Assembly (NCBI RefSeq): GCF_010389155.1 | Contig: NC_057767.1 | Span: 7,733,765 to 7,797,764, forward strand | From: Erigeron canadensis | Lineage: Eukaryota > Streptophyta > Magnoliopsida > Asterales > Asteraceae | Length of the DNA: 64,000 bases | Reading direction: 5' to 3' | Shown: positions 26,259-38,369 of the stretch, piece after piece | Numbering within the stretch: position 1 is the first letter of the stretch | Layout: each line of letters opens with the position of its first letter | Program-made: the position numbers and the translations under genes | Notes under the pieces: model-generated | What the model was told of the DNA's origin: nothing | The model's database searches: none | Seen by the model: only the letters and a program-made list of their open reading frames with translations

Positions 26259-29200
26259 CTACTCTACAATCATAGCATTATCCTCTGAGTCCCCTGGACC
26301 AGGATGGTTCATGGCCAGCTTTTTCTTCAATGCCCTCTCACTTGGTGGCCTTTTCCTACCGACCAATCTTTCACTCCTCCTCTCTGGTGCTGATGGTGGA
26401 CATGGTGTCTTTTTTGGTGTTGCCTTCTTACTTACAGTTGTCTTCTTTGGTGTTGATTGCTCCTACACGTCGGGTTGTTTATCCTTTGCAATTTCTCCAT
26501 CTTTCTGCCTTGCCATTGTATCTGCTTTCTGATTTGCCATTTCTTCTGCTTTCTGCCTTGCCATTTCATCTGCTTTCTGCTTTGCCATTTCTTCTGCACT
26601 TGGAATGGGTACATTGGGTGGCCAAATAGGGACATGCACACCATCAGCCCCACCAATGAATGTCTCTCCAGTTTTTGGATCAGTACAAAGACCAGCACCC
26701 CACCAACTTGGCAATTTCGTTGGACCTAAACATACATAATTAACTCAATGTTTCACTTCTTTATAACTTGAAATTATATATTAGGAATTCAAAGAAACAA
26801 GTACATACCTTTGACACCCATGGAATTACTGAACCCAACACTGGATACACCTAGGGCTACACCTGTTTTGGTTGTGGCAGTAGTAGAACCTAACACAAAA
26901 TGACCCTTACCTGAACCTTCATCAACCCAAACCTTTTTTGGGCTATGAAACTTGTCTTTTTGCACACTTTGCCTTGTCCACTTACCTGTTTTTGGGGAAG
27001 ATGTTGCAGTTTGGCTACCTTCACCCACTGGTTGGCTTCTGCTACCACTTCCACCAGCTGGATGGCTACCTTGACCTACTGGTTGGCTTTTGCTACCACT
27101 TCCACCAACTGGCTGGCTACTTGGTTAACCAACATTCGTTGGTGGTCTGTTGCTTCTACCAACTGGTTGGCTACTGCTTTGACCCACATTTTTTGGTGGT
27201 CTACCCATCTTCTTCATGACTATTTTCACTGGTTTTTCCACTGGTGGATTGTGGCAACCTTTCTTATTATGACCAGGCTGCAAGCATCTTTGACATGTCA
27301 TTTGTACTCCATGTTTAGTCACCCTACTCCTGTTTCCAGTTGATGTCACATGGCTTTCATGAGCTGCTCTAATTCTTTTCTTTTTGGGTCTTCCTGGCAT
27401 GACCCTTGGTTTGGGTGGCAGTGGTTTGTTACCCAAGTTTTCCTCCCATGTGGTCATTCCACCATTTGCATGTAAGTAGTGGTCATAAGTTTCAATGTAC
27501 AGATTCTTTCTGAACCAGTTTAGGACATAATCTTCAAGATTTCTTGCCATCTTAAATATTACAGTCACTGCATGTGGGCATGGAAGGCCAGTAAGCTCCC
27601 ACATCCTGCAACTGCATGATCTTCTTGCTTCATTCACCTTAAATCCTTCATTTCCTTGCCTTACTTCCCATTCATCCATTCCACAATGAAAAGTCTTCCA
27701 ATATCTATACAAATGAGCACTTGTAATTAATAAACAAAACAACATACAACAACATATAATTATTAAGTAACAAGTATTTACCTTTGTTGATCCTTGCACC
27801 AATCCAATCTTTTGATGATTGATGGACATATGTCAGTTTTCCAGCTTGCAGCCAACCTTCTTAATGTGTTCATCCTCTCCAAAACAATTGTCCTTATTGC
27901 TTCCAACATAGTAATTATAGGTTTGTTCCTCACCATTACATTCACATAGTTAAGCAATTACTAAATCCATTTTCTACATTTTCACATCCCTTGTGAAGTT
28001 CAAAAAATGCCTTAGACCATGTCCTAGGGTTTTTCTCAATCAAGTATTGTGCTGCATTTGGGTTTGCATCTCTAATCTGTTTCATTACTCTTTCAAATAA
28101 TTGGGGATAAGATGCTTTAGAAGCTGCCCAAAACAACCCTTGCAAATAAGCACCTGAATACTGTTTTCTAAATCCATCATATATATGCCTAGCACACTCT
28201 CTGTGTTCAAAATTAGGCATAACCTTCTTGACTGCTTCAATTAAACCTTAATGATACAATGACACATATAGTAATTAAACCCTACTGATACATATACAAT
28301 CATACATATAGTACTTAAACCCTACTGATACATAATTAAACACTAATGATAGATATAGTAATTAAACATATAGACCATTATATATATGATTGATACAAAT
28401 GTGATAGAAACTTACCTTGTGCTGATCAGAAATGAGGGTAATACCAGCTCCAGCTCCAATGTCAAGATCCTCACACAAAAGCTCCAAGAACCATTTCCAT
28501 TTTGCCTTATTATCAACACTGACAACAGCTCATGCTATTGGGTATATATGATTGTTACCATCCCTGCCAATTGCACTTAGTAGCTCACCTTGGTTTGGTT
28601 TCTTCAATCATCTAATGCAATCACCCTTCTGCAGCCATGTTTCCAACCCCTTTTTAATGCATCAAAACATATATACATCTTGTCAAAGTAAACTTTATCA
28701 TTTGGGTCCCTTGTCACAGCTAGCTTCACAGTTGATCCAGGCTTAGACGTTAATAACTCATCTCCATAAGACCTACGCATGCCATAGTGTTCCTCTAGGG
28801 ACTTTTCATACTCAGTAAGTGCATAGTTTTTGGCATTTCTACACTAATTAGAGGTTACTTGACACTTGTACTTTTTCATTACCATATCGGCTATAGTGAC
28901 CAACTTGATATCAGGGTGGGACCTTATTCTATCTCCAAACCTTTTCCCTATCCACTTGTAATTTACAAAAGAACCAAATCTGAAATTCCTATCACATGTG
29001 TGTTCATCTTTCAAAGACATGATTTGAAATGAATTAACACCTTCCATTTTCTTGCCATAGCATCTCCATGGGCATTTTGGCTCCTCACCTTTCTCTGTTG
29101 CAGGATACCTATGTTGTTTCCTTTTCTTACCTTCCTCGGGATTTTCAAGAGTTGGTGGTCTTTGCCCACACCTTGCAACACACTTCTTCTGTGTAGATTT

Positions 29201-30260
29201 CTCAAACCACAGAGAGAAACCATGAGCAAGGGCAAAGTAGGTAAGCATTTCTCTAAACTGATGATGGTCTGTAAACCTTTCACCCACAATTGGTTGTTTA
29301 AGCTTCCAGTGTATGTTCACATTATGTATTGGCCACTTGTCAATATCCTGAATTACTTTAAAAGGATCCTCATCTACATATTCTGATCCTTTCAGCTTCT
29401 CAATCCATTCTTTCATAAACTCCTCATGCTCACAAACTGCATCATTAAAATCTGGGTTGGAAGTATTGACCCTAGGAGCTGGATCACCAAGTTTAGGTTG
29501 CCTTTTGGACTTAGGCTTGTTCTTATTAGCTTTCTTCATCAGCCTAAATTCTCTTAACTCATCTTCCCCTTCAGAAAGGTTGTCAACAGAATTACACTCA
29601 CTTTCAGTTTCAGATTCAGAAGGCTCATAATCATCATCTTCACTAGACTCATTATCTTCTACATTGTTCTCATTATCCACATTATGATTCCCATGTACAT
29701 TCTCCTCATTATGATTCTCATCTACATTCTCCTCATTATGATTCTCCTCTACATTATCCTCATTATCATTCTCATCTACATTCTCCTCAGTTTCAGTCAC
29801 AACCTTTACCTTTCCCCTTTACATCTTTCTTATTAGTCTCTACAATTTCAGTGTCTGGGGCTTTGACTTATCAAATAATCAGACACAGTAAACTGAGTGT
29901 TTCCTTCATCATCTACTATATCACCATGATTAGGTTTTGCAGGCACTGCAAGAAACTCAGTGAGGTCATCAAGAAAATGGTCCAAATAGATTGCAAGTGA
30001 ACCATACGAGTATGCTATATCAACAAACAATCCACATCTTTTTGGCCATCTATCTTAATCAAACCACCAGACAGTTGATTACCAGATATAAGAAAATACA
30101 TACTATTGAAAGTACAAGCACTTCTCTTTTGTAACTCTGAAACTAACTGATCATAACTCATTTTATTGATGCTAATCTCAATAGATATATCATGTTCATA
30201 CCTAAGCGGTGGCCAAGCAAATGACCCATCGTAATGCACGGTGAAATCAAAATAACGCAT
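26259..30260 (-). pseudogene. Decayed MURA-type MULE transposase
   Basis: Order from the 5' side: N-terminal PB1-like part (30,260-30,015), a frame-shifted continuation (30,030-29,848), an acidic Asn/Glu-rich linker (29,800-29,560), the MuDR DNA-binding region (WKLKQPIVGERF, 29,330-29,200) with a following Cys-rich stretch, and the DDE transposase core (28,750-28,430 and 28,220-27,960). A SWIM zinc finger (CSCRMWELTGLPCPHA, about 27,610-27,560), a CCHC knuckle (CQRCLQPGHNKKGC, about 27,300-27,255) and a Lys/Gln-rich C-terminal tail end it. Defects: TAG 28,844-28,846; a short deletion with frame change at the DDE core giving TGA 28,604-28,606; TGA 28,530-28,532 where the family has Trp (IA-W-AVV); TAG 26,463-26,465, after which 67 codons stay open to 26,259; and probable single-base shifts near 30,020 and 29,800-29,880. 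Introns are likely near 27,715-27,780 and 28,225-28,430. Confidence 0.88.
28230..28400. repeat. Short irregular repeats in a transposase intron
   Basis: The phrases 'aattaaaccctactgatacat' and 'catatagtaattaaac' recur three to four times with changes. They occupy the intron-like gap of the MULE transposase and have no visible function. Confidence 0.5.
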
Positions 30261-30870
30261 CCTGCATTTTTAATTACATAAATAATTTAATTAAATGAAA
30301 TTATTAATATTTAATTAATAAAAAGTTGTATTTTCAATAAAATCCAGATACAACTAAAAAATAAATAAACTAAGAAAACTCTAAATTACAAATACAAAAA
30401 AGATGTAACAATAACATACCTCACTGGATGAAGGATGGGGAATAACGTTGATTGAAGATGGTGACGATAAAACCCTAACTCAATTTACACAATGGTTTTG
30501 AAGGTGGGGATTAATCGATTATGATTTTGTAGGGTTCATGGAGCAGACAAAGGGGGTGGGGGGCAAATATGTTTGTGGGGTTTGTAGGGTTAGATCGATT
30601 GTGTTGTCGTTTATATACTACACCCAATAGTGCGATCCTTACGTGTATTTTTTTTTAAATGAAAATGACATGGAAAAAACCTGTCATCAATAAATGAAAT
30701 AAAAATAAATTAAAAACGTTTTTAAATTAATCCGGTAACTTACAAAAATCCCCAGAATAGTAAATTTAGCCGTTTTCAAGGATTCAAATCGAACTTTTTT
30801 TTGTTCGAGCCCCAGAAAAGGTTTAGGTGACAATTTGAAGGACTTTCCAGGTAATTAGCCCTTTAAATAA

Positions 30871-31216
30871 ATACCTGAGTAAAGAGGGTTAAAATAGAAG
30901 CGCCAGCCCCTAACCCAATTTCCAAGCCACAGCTTCAAGCCCCTAACGACAGTCCAGCTCGAAGATTTTGTGCCAAACATACCCTAAAAAACTAACTTCT
31001 CTTTCTTATCTTTATGACTTTATCCAACCCAACTAAACACATTTTTTTAAAGATAAAATGTTTTTATAATTAATGTTTCTTTTATTGATATTTAACTATA
31101 AAAATTAGACAAATTTTTATAAAAAAAATATTTGTTATTATAACTAGTACTACGTAATAAATTAACTAAATTAAAAATATTTTATATCGGAATAGTTACT
31201 TTGTATACAAATTATA
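30871..31216. other. Spacer between two TIR elements
   Basis: About 345 bases of AT-rich sequence with nothing recognisable. It ends at the target duplication of the next element. Confidence 0.5.
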
Positions 31217-31226
31217 TTATAATAAA

Positions 31227-32500
31227 GATAAAATTTCTCGGATCATCCCTGTGGTTTACCCTAAACATCACGTTTCGTCCTTTAGTTTTTAAAATGACAT
31301 TGGTAATCCTTTATAGGTGGATAAGGTTCTCATCCAGTCCTTTAGTATAACGTCCGTTTACTGGACTCCGTTTTCTTCCTCACGTGCATCCCACGTGAGG
31401 GTATTTCCGTCGATTCATCGTTAAAGGACTAAACTTGATAATTATCTGGGATTTTTTTCTTCTTTTCCTTTCACCTTCTTGTTTATACGGTCATACAGAT
31501 ACCCGAAAAATGAAATTAGATCCCCTTTTCCCATCAAATCACTCCCCCTTTCTCTCTTGGCAGCCACTTTCCCTCTCCTTGCAGCACTGCCTTTCCTCTC
31601 TCTCCCCTCTCTTTTGATTCTTCATCTTCTTGGTAAGATTTTTTTAAATCTAAACACCAAAATCATGAATCTAAACAAAAATCACACTAAATATGCGTAT
31701 ATACGTATAGATCGGCCGAAATACATGAAAAACTCACACTAATCGACGGTGGTGGTGGTTAATTTGGTCGAAAGCGGCAGTTGTGGTGGAACGGCGGTTG
31801 TGTGTTAATTGGCTGACACTTTCCGGAGAGGCTTAGATCCAATTGATGGCCGACAGTTCATGGCGAGGTTTAGATCCAGTTCATGCCCTGTTGTTGGGTG
31901 TGGAAGAATGGTGATGAATTACAGTGGGTTTATTTCATTTTTCCTACCTCATGTGCTTGAACGAGGTGTTCATGTGAAGCTTATTGCTTGCAAAAACAAA
32001 GTATAATCATGATATGAAGTTCAGCTTCTGAAATGGAGCTCATGCCCATACGATCGACGCTTAGGAATCTTCTCCCTCTTCTTATTATTTTTTGATTTTT
32101 AATTTTGTTATTATATTTTAGATGTATGTTCAATGCATGAAAGAAGAAATTTAATAAGATTGTGATTATTCCTTTTGATTTTGATTATGAATTTTGTTTA
32201 GATTTTTTGATCTTTTCTTGTGAGTTTTTTTATTTTGTCTCGTGAAATTTTAGATAGATTTTGAATGCTCCAAAGTATATAAAGGGAGGAAAGAGAAGAC
32301 TATGGTGGTTGCACGGACAAAAACACCCTCACGTGGGATGCACGTGAGGAAGAAAACAGAGGCTAGTAAACGGACGTTAAATTAAAGGACTGGATAAGAA
32401 CCTTATCCACTTATAAAGGATTACCAGTGTCATTTTGAAAACTAAACGACGAAACATGATGTTTAAGGTAAACCACAAGGATGATCCGAGAAATTTTCTC
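31227..32500. mobile_element. Non-autonomous Mutator-like TIR element
   Basis: Long inverted termini lie at 31,227-31,406 and 32,322-32,500 (about 178 bases). They begin GATAAAATTTCTCGGATCATC and GAGAAAATTTCTCGGATCATC, and each contains CCCACGTGAGG near its inner end. A 10-bp identical duplication (TTATAATAAA) flanks the element at 31,217-31,226 and 32,501-32,510. Long TIRs with a 9-10 bp duplication point to the Mutator superfamily, but the TIR is unrelated to that of the neighbouring MULE. The interior (about 0.9 kb) has C/T-rich and G-rich parts and small open frames (31,809-32,006) that match nothing I know, so a captured gene fragment is possible but unproven. Confidence 0.82.
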
Positions 32501-32510
32501 TTATAATAAA

Positions 32511-34073
32511 TTAAAAAATATAAAGGAAAACATAAAATTATTGAGTATGAAAATACATATACATATGCACAATATAATATACTTCAAAATATGTGGTTGA
32601 CAATATCTTCACTGATAAAATATATATCCCGAGCATGAGTTTATAAAACACCTTACACCTTTAATTCTACGTTTAGACCAACCGAACTAACCAAATTTCA
32701 CCAATGGAAAAGGTATTAGGTTATTTCTAATGGGGTATTTTTGGGTGCTTTTAAATGTCTTTAGGTATCTTTGGATATTTTTTACGTTGAAGTTTTTTTA
32801 AAACTAAAGTTTTTTTTTTTAAATATGTCCTTATCTAAGAGCACACGCTTATTTGTTGTTATCTAATATATTTTTGTTTTTAGTTAGAGGTAAAAGGATA
32901 TGTACAGACATTTGCATATATACAAAAAGATAATATTATAAAATTTAAATGATTTATAAGGATGTATAAAGATCGTAAGAATAGGATGGAGCTTGAGAAC
33001 ACGTTTTTAACATTGAAGATCTTTATGGGATAGCCTGTAGTGCTTTTAATTTAAAACTGTTGTTTCGCACGTAAATAATGAGTTACTAGATTTTAGACCC
33101 GTGTTCAACACTGGACACGGGGTTTACGATATTATCAATATTAGATGTTCATACATTTAATTCATAAAAGCTTATAATTTTGAACATATACATTTCTAAG
33201 TGTTATACTTTGCAAGTTGTAGTACAATAATCACATGTTCGTCACTGTCATTATTAGTTGAGACATATTGATGGAATTGTTTGTCGTAGTCATTCCACAA
33301 GGCACATGCTATAATAATTTCTCTATTATAGAATTTTATAAACCAATTGTACTTATAACTTGATATTATTATTAAAGATATTTAGGAATTAATATATAAA
33401 CATACTTGTAATCCTGTACTTGACGTTCAAGTATATATATTTGGTCATGATGCGGACTCATAACACGAATAAGTTTACTTTCAATCACATGTCCTATGAT
33501 AATTAGATAATAATTAGGATTATTTTCATATTATTTGATAACAATTAAGATTATTGATTTGAGTGACAATTGAAACTTTAAAAAATTAAATATAAATACC
33601 TTTTGTAACTTTTTTTAAAAAAATTTCTTCAAGTTGATGCTAAAAGTAAATATAAATTAAGTATTGAGGGCTAAAAAATGTAAATTATTGATGGAAAACA
33701 AAAAAGTGTAAATTAATGAGATTTTTTATAAAAATTAATGTAAATACTAATATAATAATATATTTGGATAATGATTATTAGAGTTTTTAATTTATAGCTA
33801 ATCTAAATGATGACATAAGCGAGAGTGAATTTTGATAAAATTGAGCAATTTGATTGATTAATAAGTCATTAGTTCAACTGTCTTATAGTATATATTAAGA
33901 TTAAGATTAAGATTAAGATTAAAATTAAGATAAGATAAGATGACTTAAATTATGGATTAATCATGTAAAAAATCAAAAATTAAATTAAAAGAAAAAAACT
34001 AAAAACACAAAAGAATCCCATATTAAAGTCCAAATACTCATCTTTTATAACGAAGGTTTTTGGAAAAAACATC
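32511..34073. other. Intergenic with a hexamer microsatellite
   Basis: AT-rich and gene-free. A run of GATTAA/ATTAAG units is at 33,895-33,940. No element boundaries seen. It forms the promoter side of the FIS1-like gene. Confidence 0.5.
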
Positions 34074-37000
34074 ATGGATGAGAATATCAAGCGTTTGATA
34101 AGGCCCGTGGTAGTTTTCACTACCGGCTTCGACGAATATTATCCTCCGCTCAGCGCTCCCTTTCTTCTTGTAACTCCCTCTTTCTTTGAATTTACTTACT
34201 TTGAATTTGATTATTGCTGTATAAAGTTGAAGGAATTGACCCCTTTTCTGTGCCAAAGAAATCAACTTTCCCCATATGTGGAAAAGTTTTAGGGGGTGCT
34301 TGGTTGGGGGCATTATGGGGTAAAGAATGGGAAAGGTAATGATTAAATCATGCTTGGTTATGTGTAAGTAATGCAATCATTAATCAATAATGGGTAATGG
34401 AGCATTACTAAGTAAATTGGGGGGAATGGTAATGATAACCCACTTGATTCCTCACCACCACCATTGGTCACTACCACCACCTATCACCACTACCTGAACC
34501 ACCTGCCCTATCACCACCACCACCACCACCACTCGTCACCACCTACAACCACCACCACCTGCCGCCAATATCACCACCACCTACCGCCGCCCGTCGTCGC
34601 CGCCGCCACCACCACCCGTCAACGCCACCCGACACCACCACCAACACCTATTACCACCACCACCTCCTCCCGCCGCCACCATCACCACCACATGTCACCA
34701 GTCATCGTCGCCACCACCATCACCTGCCGTCACCAGTCACAATCTGCCACCACCATCACCACCACCACCTTTCACCACTTGCCACCTGTTTTATATGATG
34801 ACCATAACTAATGATTCATGTGTATCAATCAACCAGCATTAATGCAATGATTATATTCCTTGGTATTCCTTTGCATTCCCTTTGCCTTTCCCATTCCCCA
34901 ATTTGAACCAAGCGCCCCCTTAGTTGCTCTTTGTTAAATAATTAAACCCTTTGATTTATCACGGCGAGACTTTTTTTTTTTGACTTAATAATAAAGAGAG
35001 ATAGAATCTTACTAGAGTTGTAGCTGCATTGTGAGCTCTTGCAAAACAAAATTAAGGAGAAGAAGGGAAGATAAAGTTTTATAAGAGAATGTTAGCTTAT
35101 TCACAAATTGGTATTAGTGGCCAATTAAATGCAAACTTGATGTTTCATGTTTTGTAAATTTCACATATCTATACCATAACATGATGACCATCATCTTTCT
35201 TCACCTATCTCTTGATATGACAAGACTTTAATTTCAATTCCATTATAGGAATATCAACACATATATGATGCTTGTTCTGGTGAACGAAAGAATAAGCTTC
35301 GGCGGCGCTTAATATCGTTTCTTGTTCGCTCATTTGACCCTGAAGATGTACAATGTGCGCTACTTTTGCTTCAAGGTGAGTATATATGATTTTCAGTATT
35401 CTGGATTATTTATCATGTTTAAGGAAACCTTAATTGTTAAAAAACTAAGGCAATTACTGTGATAGGTTTTTCAAAGTTTTTGGACTGTTTAATGTTAACC
35501 CGTACATTAAAGTCATTCAAAATGATCATATTTCTTTTACTTAATTTTTTACTTGGTTGTGGTAGGTTCATTGCTCATCACCAGTAACCCGTGGAAAAAG
35601 AAAAAAGTGATGTATCAACTTGCCGTTTTGTATTATAAAAGTGGAGACTACTTGAAGAGCATGGACCTTGTTAATCGCTGCTTGGTGGTATCATCTTTAA
35701 TCTCCAAACACCTAATAAAGCTTTTTTACATTTTATATGTTCATTCTAAAAAAAATCTTACTTCTAGTTACTAACGTTGTCTGTTGGTCGCCTTTAAACG
35801 ATCTAATAACAACAATAATCCAACTAATCCTTAATTGATATGCCATTGTGAATTTATAGACTTGATCTTTATAATCCTTCTAAGCGTTGCGTCTTTTTTA
35901 AACAAACCGAGACATACTCACATCGAAATGGTGTATTCTTCTGCCAAGAGTTGCAACCCCTAAGTACGTTGGTTCTTAAGTTTCAAACGTAACGCTCTAA
36001 CTCTTCTACTTTCATACTTTACATATTCATTACTAATTACACTTTAGACAATTGACACAAGTACTCTAACTCACATGGATTGATTACTTGGTAACCAATA
36101 CTCCCTTAATTTTTACTCCATGCCTTCAATATCTTCAGCAGGTTGTAGTAAGTCAAGTCTTGGTCTCTGAAATTTGGTTTTCTTCCCATTTCTTGCTCAA
36201 CTTCTTTCAAACTCCTTAAGCTCTCCATTTTAATGTTCATCTTATCTTCAAATGACTTCCACGGACATACTCACATTGAACGGGTGTGTTCTTCTGCCAA
36301 GAGTAGCAACCCTTACGTACGTGGGTTTCTTAGTTTTAAACATACAACTTTCACCCTTTTAGGTTCATACTTTACGTATTCTATTTTTAGATACACTTTA
36401 GACGCTTAACACAAATGAACCAAATACTCTACACATGGATTAATAAGTTAGAAATCTATTAATAAGTTAGAAATCTATATTTTCTATATTGTCGCGAAGG
36501 CCAGAAGTATATTCAAAATAGAAACTCTTGCTCTTGTTATGAGTGGAATCTTAAAGAAATTGAATTTCTGAAAGTTGTCATTCTAATTTATACATGTTTT
36601 TTTAATATGTATACAAGTACTAATTTGTTACGCGGTTTGAATAATGTCGTAGCCGGTACATACTAGCGGACGGTTATCCACCTAGTCTGTTTAGTTGGTT
36701 TCACATACTTTGATCAAGTTATCTTTTTGCATCTTCACTTCTGTTTTCTCATAGTGATTGAGAAATTGAGATATCGAGTGCATCTAGTATCTACCTTGAT
36801 TTACTCAAATACTCAGTGTTGTAATATGTGGATTTATAGATTGCACCTGAATGTTACAAGGCAAATAGTCTCAAGTTGATACTGGAATCTCGTATTAATC
36901 AAGGTTGGTGAAACTCGTGTAAGTTCTCTCTTGAACTCTTCGGGAAATGAAGTTGATGGTTTGCCAGTTTTCTGTTATATTTTATGCAGAAAGATTAAAG

Positions 37001-37183
37001 GGCATGTTAGGCATTGCTTCAATGATACTTGGTGTTGGCATTGGTGTAGTTGGACCGACTAGCCTACTTGCATTTTCATGGGTCACTGAGGTCATCTTTT
37101 CTAGATTAGTCTTTTTTTATTTGTTTCACTTTGATCATATGTGGGTTTTGGTGTGCTTACCTATGTTCTCTCATATTAAGTGA
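34074..37183 (+). CDS. FIS1-like organelle fission protein, unit 1
   Basis: Exons 34,074-34,169, 35,249-35,375, 35,566-35,687, 36,840-36,903 and 36,990 onward join with matching phases. The N-terminus MDENIKRLIRPVVVFTTGFD fits the FIS1 start (MDxxIxxLxxxVxxFFTG). DPEDVQCALLLLQG, YQLAVLYYKSGDYLKSMDLVNRCL and IAPECYKANSLKLILESRI fit the FIS1 TPR pair, and MLGIASMILGVGIGVV fits its C-terminal membrane anchor. FIS1 sits in the outer mitochondrial and peroxisomal membrane and recruits dynamin-related fission proteins. If exon 5 is not spliced the protein ends at 37,181-37,183 (200 residues) with an unusually long tail after the anchor; FIS1 is normally about 165-170. If exon 5 ends at 37,090 the frame runs on into unit 2. 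Sequence is more diverged than a typical FIS1, so a decaying duplicate is also possible. Confidence 0.7.
34292..34919. mobile_element. PIF/Harbinger-type MITE in FIS1-like intron 1
   Basis: Termini GGGGGTGCTTGGTT (34,292) and AACCAAGCGCCCCC (ending 34,919) are inverted. They are flanked by the TTA duplication at 34,289-34,291 and 34,920-34,922, the Harbinger signature. Inside the ends are AATGGGAAAGG-type inverted stretches. The centre (about 34,450-34,790) is a long ACC/CCG-rich block that keeps an open frame by repetition only. No transposase. Confidence 0.82.
35905..36450. repeat. About 190-bp duplication inside FIS1-like intron 3
   Basis: Sequence at about 35,910-36,100 ('gacatactcacatcg', 'gtattcttctgccaagag', 'catactttacatattc') recurs at about 36,262-36,445 with many substitutions. 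It is an old tandem duplication that lengthens the intron; no coding or splice role is visible. Confidence 0.75.
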
Positions 37184-37234
37184 TATATTGGATGCATCTG
37201 TTTAATACATTATTATATTGTGTGGATTTTACAG

Positions 37235-37693
37235 GCGATAACATCGATCAAAGACCATCTTAAGAAAGGTAATTCTAACTGTTATAACTTCTACTGTCTA
37301 TATTCTTTTTCCAGCATTTCAAGCTGAGTTTCTTTTCAAAGTTGGGGAGCTTACCAAATACTTTTATATGATTTTTTACTTAGTTGTGGATGCTACAGTG
37401 GCCGACTCTAGAAACCCCTTGCAATTGAAAGAAGAGATTTATTTAGTTGGTCTTCGATATTATAAAAGGGGGAACTATTCAAGGAGTAGACTCGTCATTG
37501 ATTGTTGCTTGGAGGTATTGTCTTTTAACCTCAAAACACCTCTTGCAACTTGTATTCTTTTTGGTCATTTTAGAAAAATTGATAATTATTTGAGTTCTAT
37601 TAGCTGGTCTGTTGCAAAAAAAAAAAAAAAATGTTGCTTGGCCTTTCTTTCTAAACTAGCTGCGTAGCAAGGTTGGGGAACTCGAGGACTGAC

Positions 37694-37733
<40 letters not shown>

Positions 37734-38059
37734 CATAACACACTGTTCTTCTCTAGAAGTTGTAGTTTGGTATTCATGCCCAAACGACATTCTGTATCGA
37801 TCCTACATGGTCATGGAGGGCATCGTTTCTTAATAAGTTTCTTTACTTTGTTTCACTCGCTTTGACCATATGATTCTGTGCTGAACTGACTTTATGTTGT
37901 TTTGCTTCTTTGTGACGTGTTGAATGCATCTATATTCCACATTACTTTATTCAATGCACTTAAACAATGTGAATTATACAGATTGACCCTCAATGGGAAC
38001 CGGCATTACTTCTCAAGAACTCAATTGAATCTAAATGGTGCCCAAAAGCATACCCATAG
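37235..38059 (+). pseudogene. FIS1-like unit 2 (TPR part only), possibly fused to unit 1
   Basis: Exons 37,235-37,268 (AITSIKDHLKK), 37,399-37,514 (ADSRNPLQLKEEIYLVGLRY on to YYKRGNYSRSRLVIDCCLE) and 37,982-38,059 (IDPQWEPALLLKNSIESKW then stop) keep one frame through their GT/AG junctions. They match the second half of the FIS1 TPR region better than unit 1 does. There is no N-terminal helix and no membrane anchor; a TAG at 38,057 ends it. Joined to unit 1 through 37,090, all eight exons would give one 245-residue protein with a doubled TPR. Whether it is transcribed as a fusion or is a remnant cannot be told from sequence. Confidence 0.6.
37618..37729. repeat. A-run followed by a 34-base G homopolymer
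   Basis: A poly-A run at about 37,616-37,630 is followed by 34 consecutive G at 37,696-37,729, in the intron after the second FIS1-like TPR exon. The true length is uncertain because such runs are often mis-sequenced. Confidence 0.85.
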
Positions 38060-38369
38060 AAATCATTATAAGGTAAGTCTAAATTATTGTAACTTTACCA
38101 ATTCAATATAAGTAGACATCTTCCTGTAGAAATGACGACATCTTTTAGGTTGTCAGGTTTCTCTAAGTTAGATTCAAGTATGTAATAAAGTTATTATTTC
38201 TGTTTCATTGTTATTCTCTCTGGACCTTTTGTCATCAGTTTATAGAAGTTGTCTACTTGAATTCGTGCTCATTCATGTGGTGGTGGAGAGGAATGTATTG
38301 TGGACTTTCATCTGGGCTTTTGTCCATGTAGTGGATCTTTTCACTAAATATATGTAGATATATTTAGCT

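Larger units (their letters stand above)
25149..30861. mobile_element. Mutator-like element (MULE) with TIRs and 9-bp duplication
   Basis: Inverted termini lie at 25,149-25,260 and 30,751-30,861 (about 112 bases, roughly nine tenths identical by eye). They start GGGTTAATTACTTGG and GGGCTAATTACCTGG. The perfect 9-bp duplication TTTAAATAA sits at 25,140-25,148 and 30,862-30,870, diagnostic of Mutator transposition. The element carries a MURA-type transposase gene on the minus strand and a short GRF zinc-finger gene on the plus strand, facing each other. The transposase has several stop and frame defects, so this copy cannot move on its own, but its ends look usable by an active relative. Confidence 0.93.

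Noticed and set aside
31809..32006. Captured gene fragment in the second TIR element
   Set aside because: 65 codons with no recognisable domain; kept only as a possibility in the findings.
34464..34811. Thr/His-rich open frame
   Set aside because: It is the translated ACC-rich core of a MITE in an intron.
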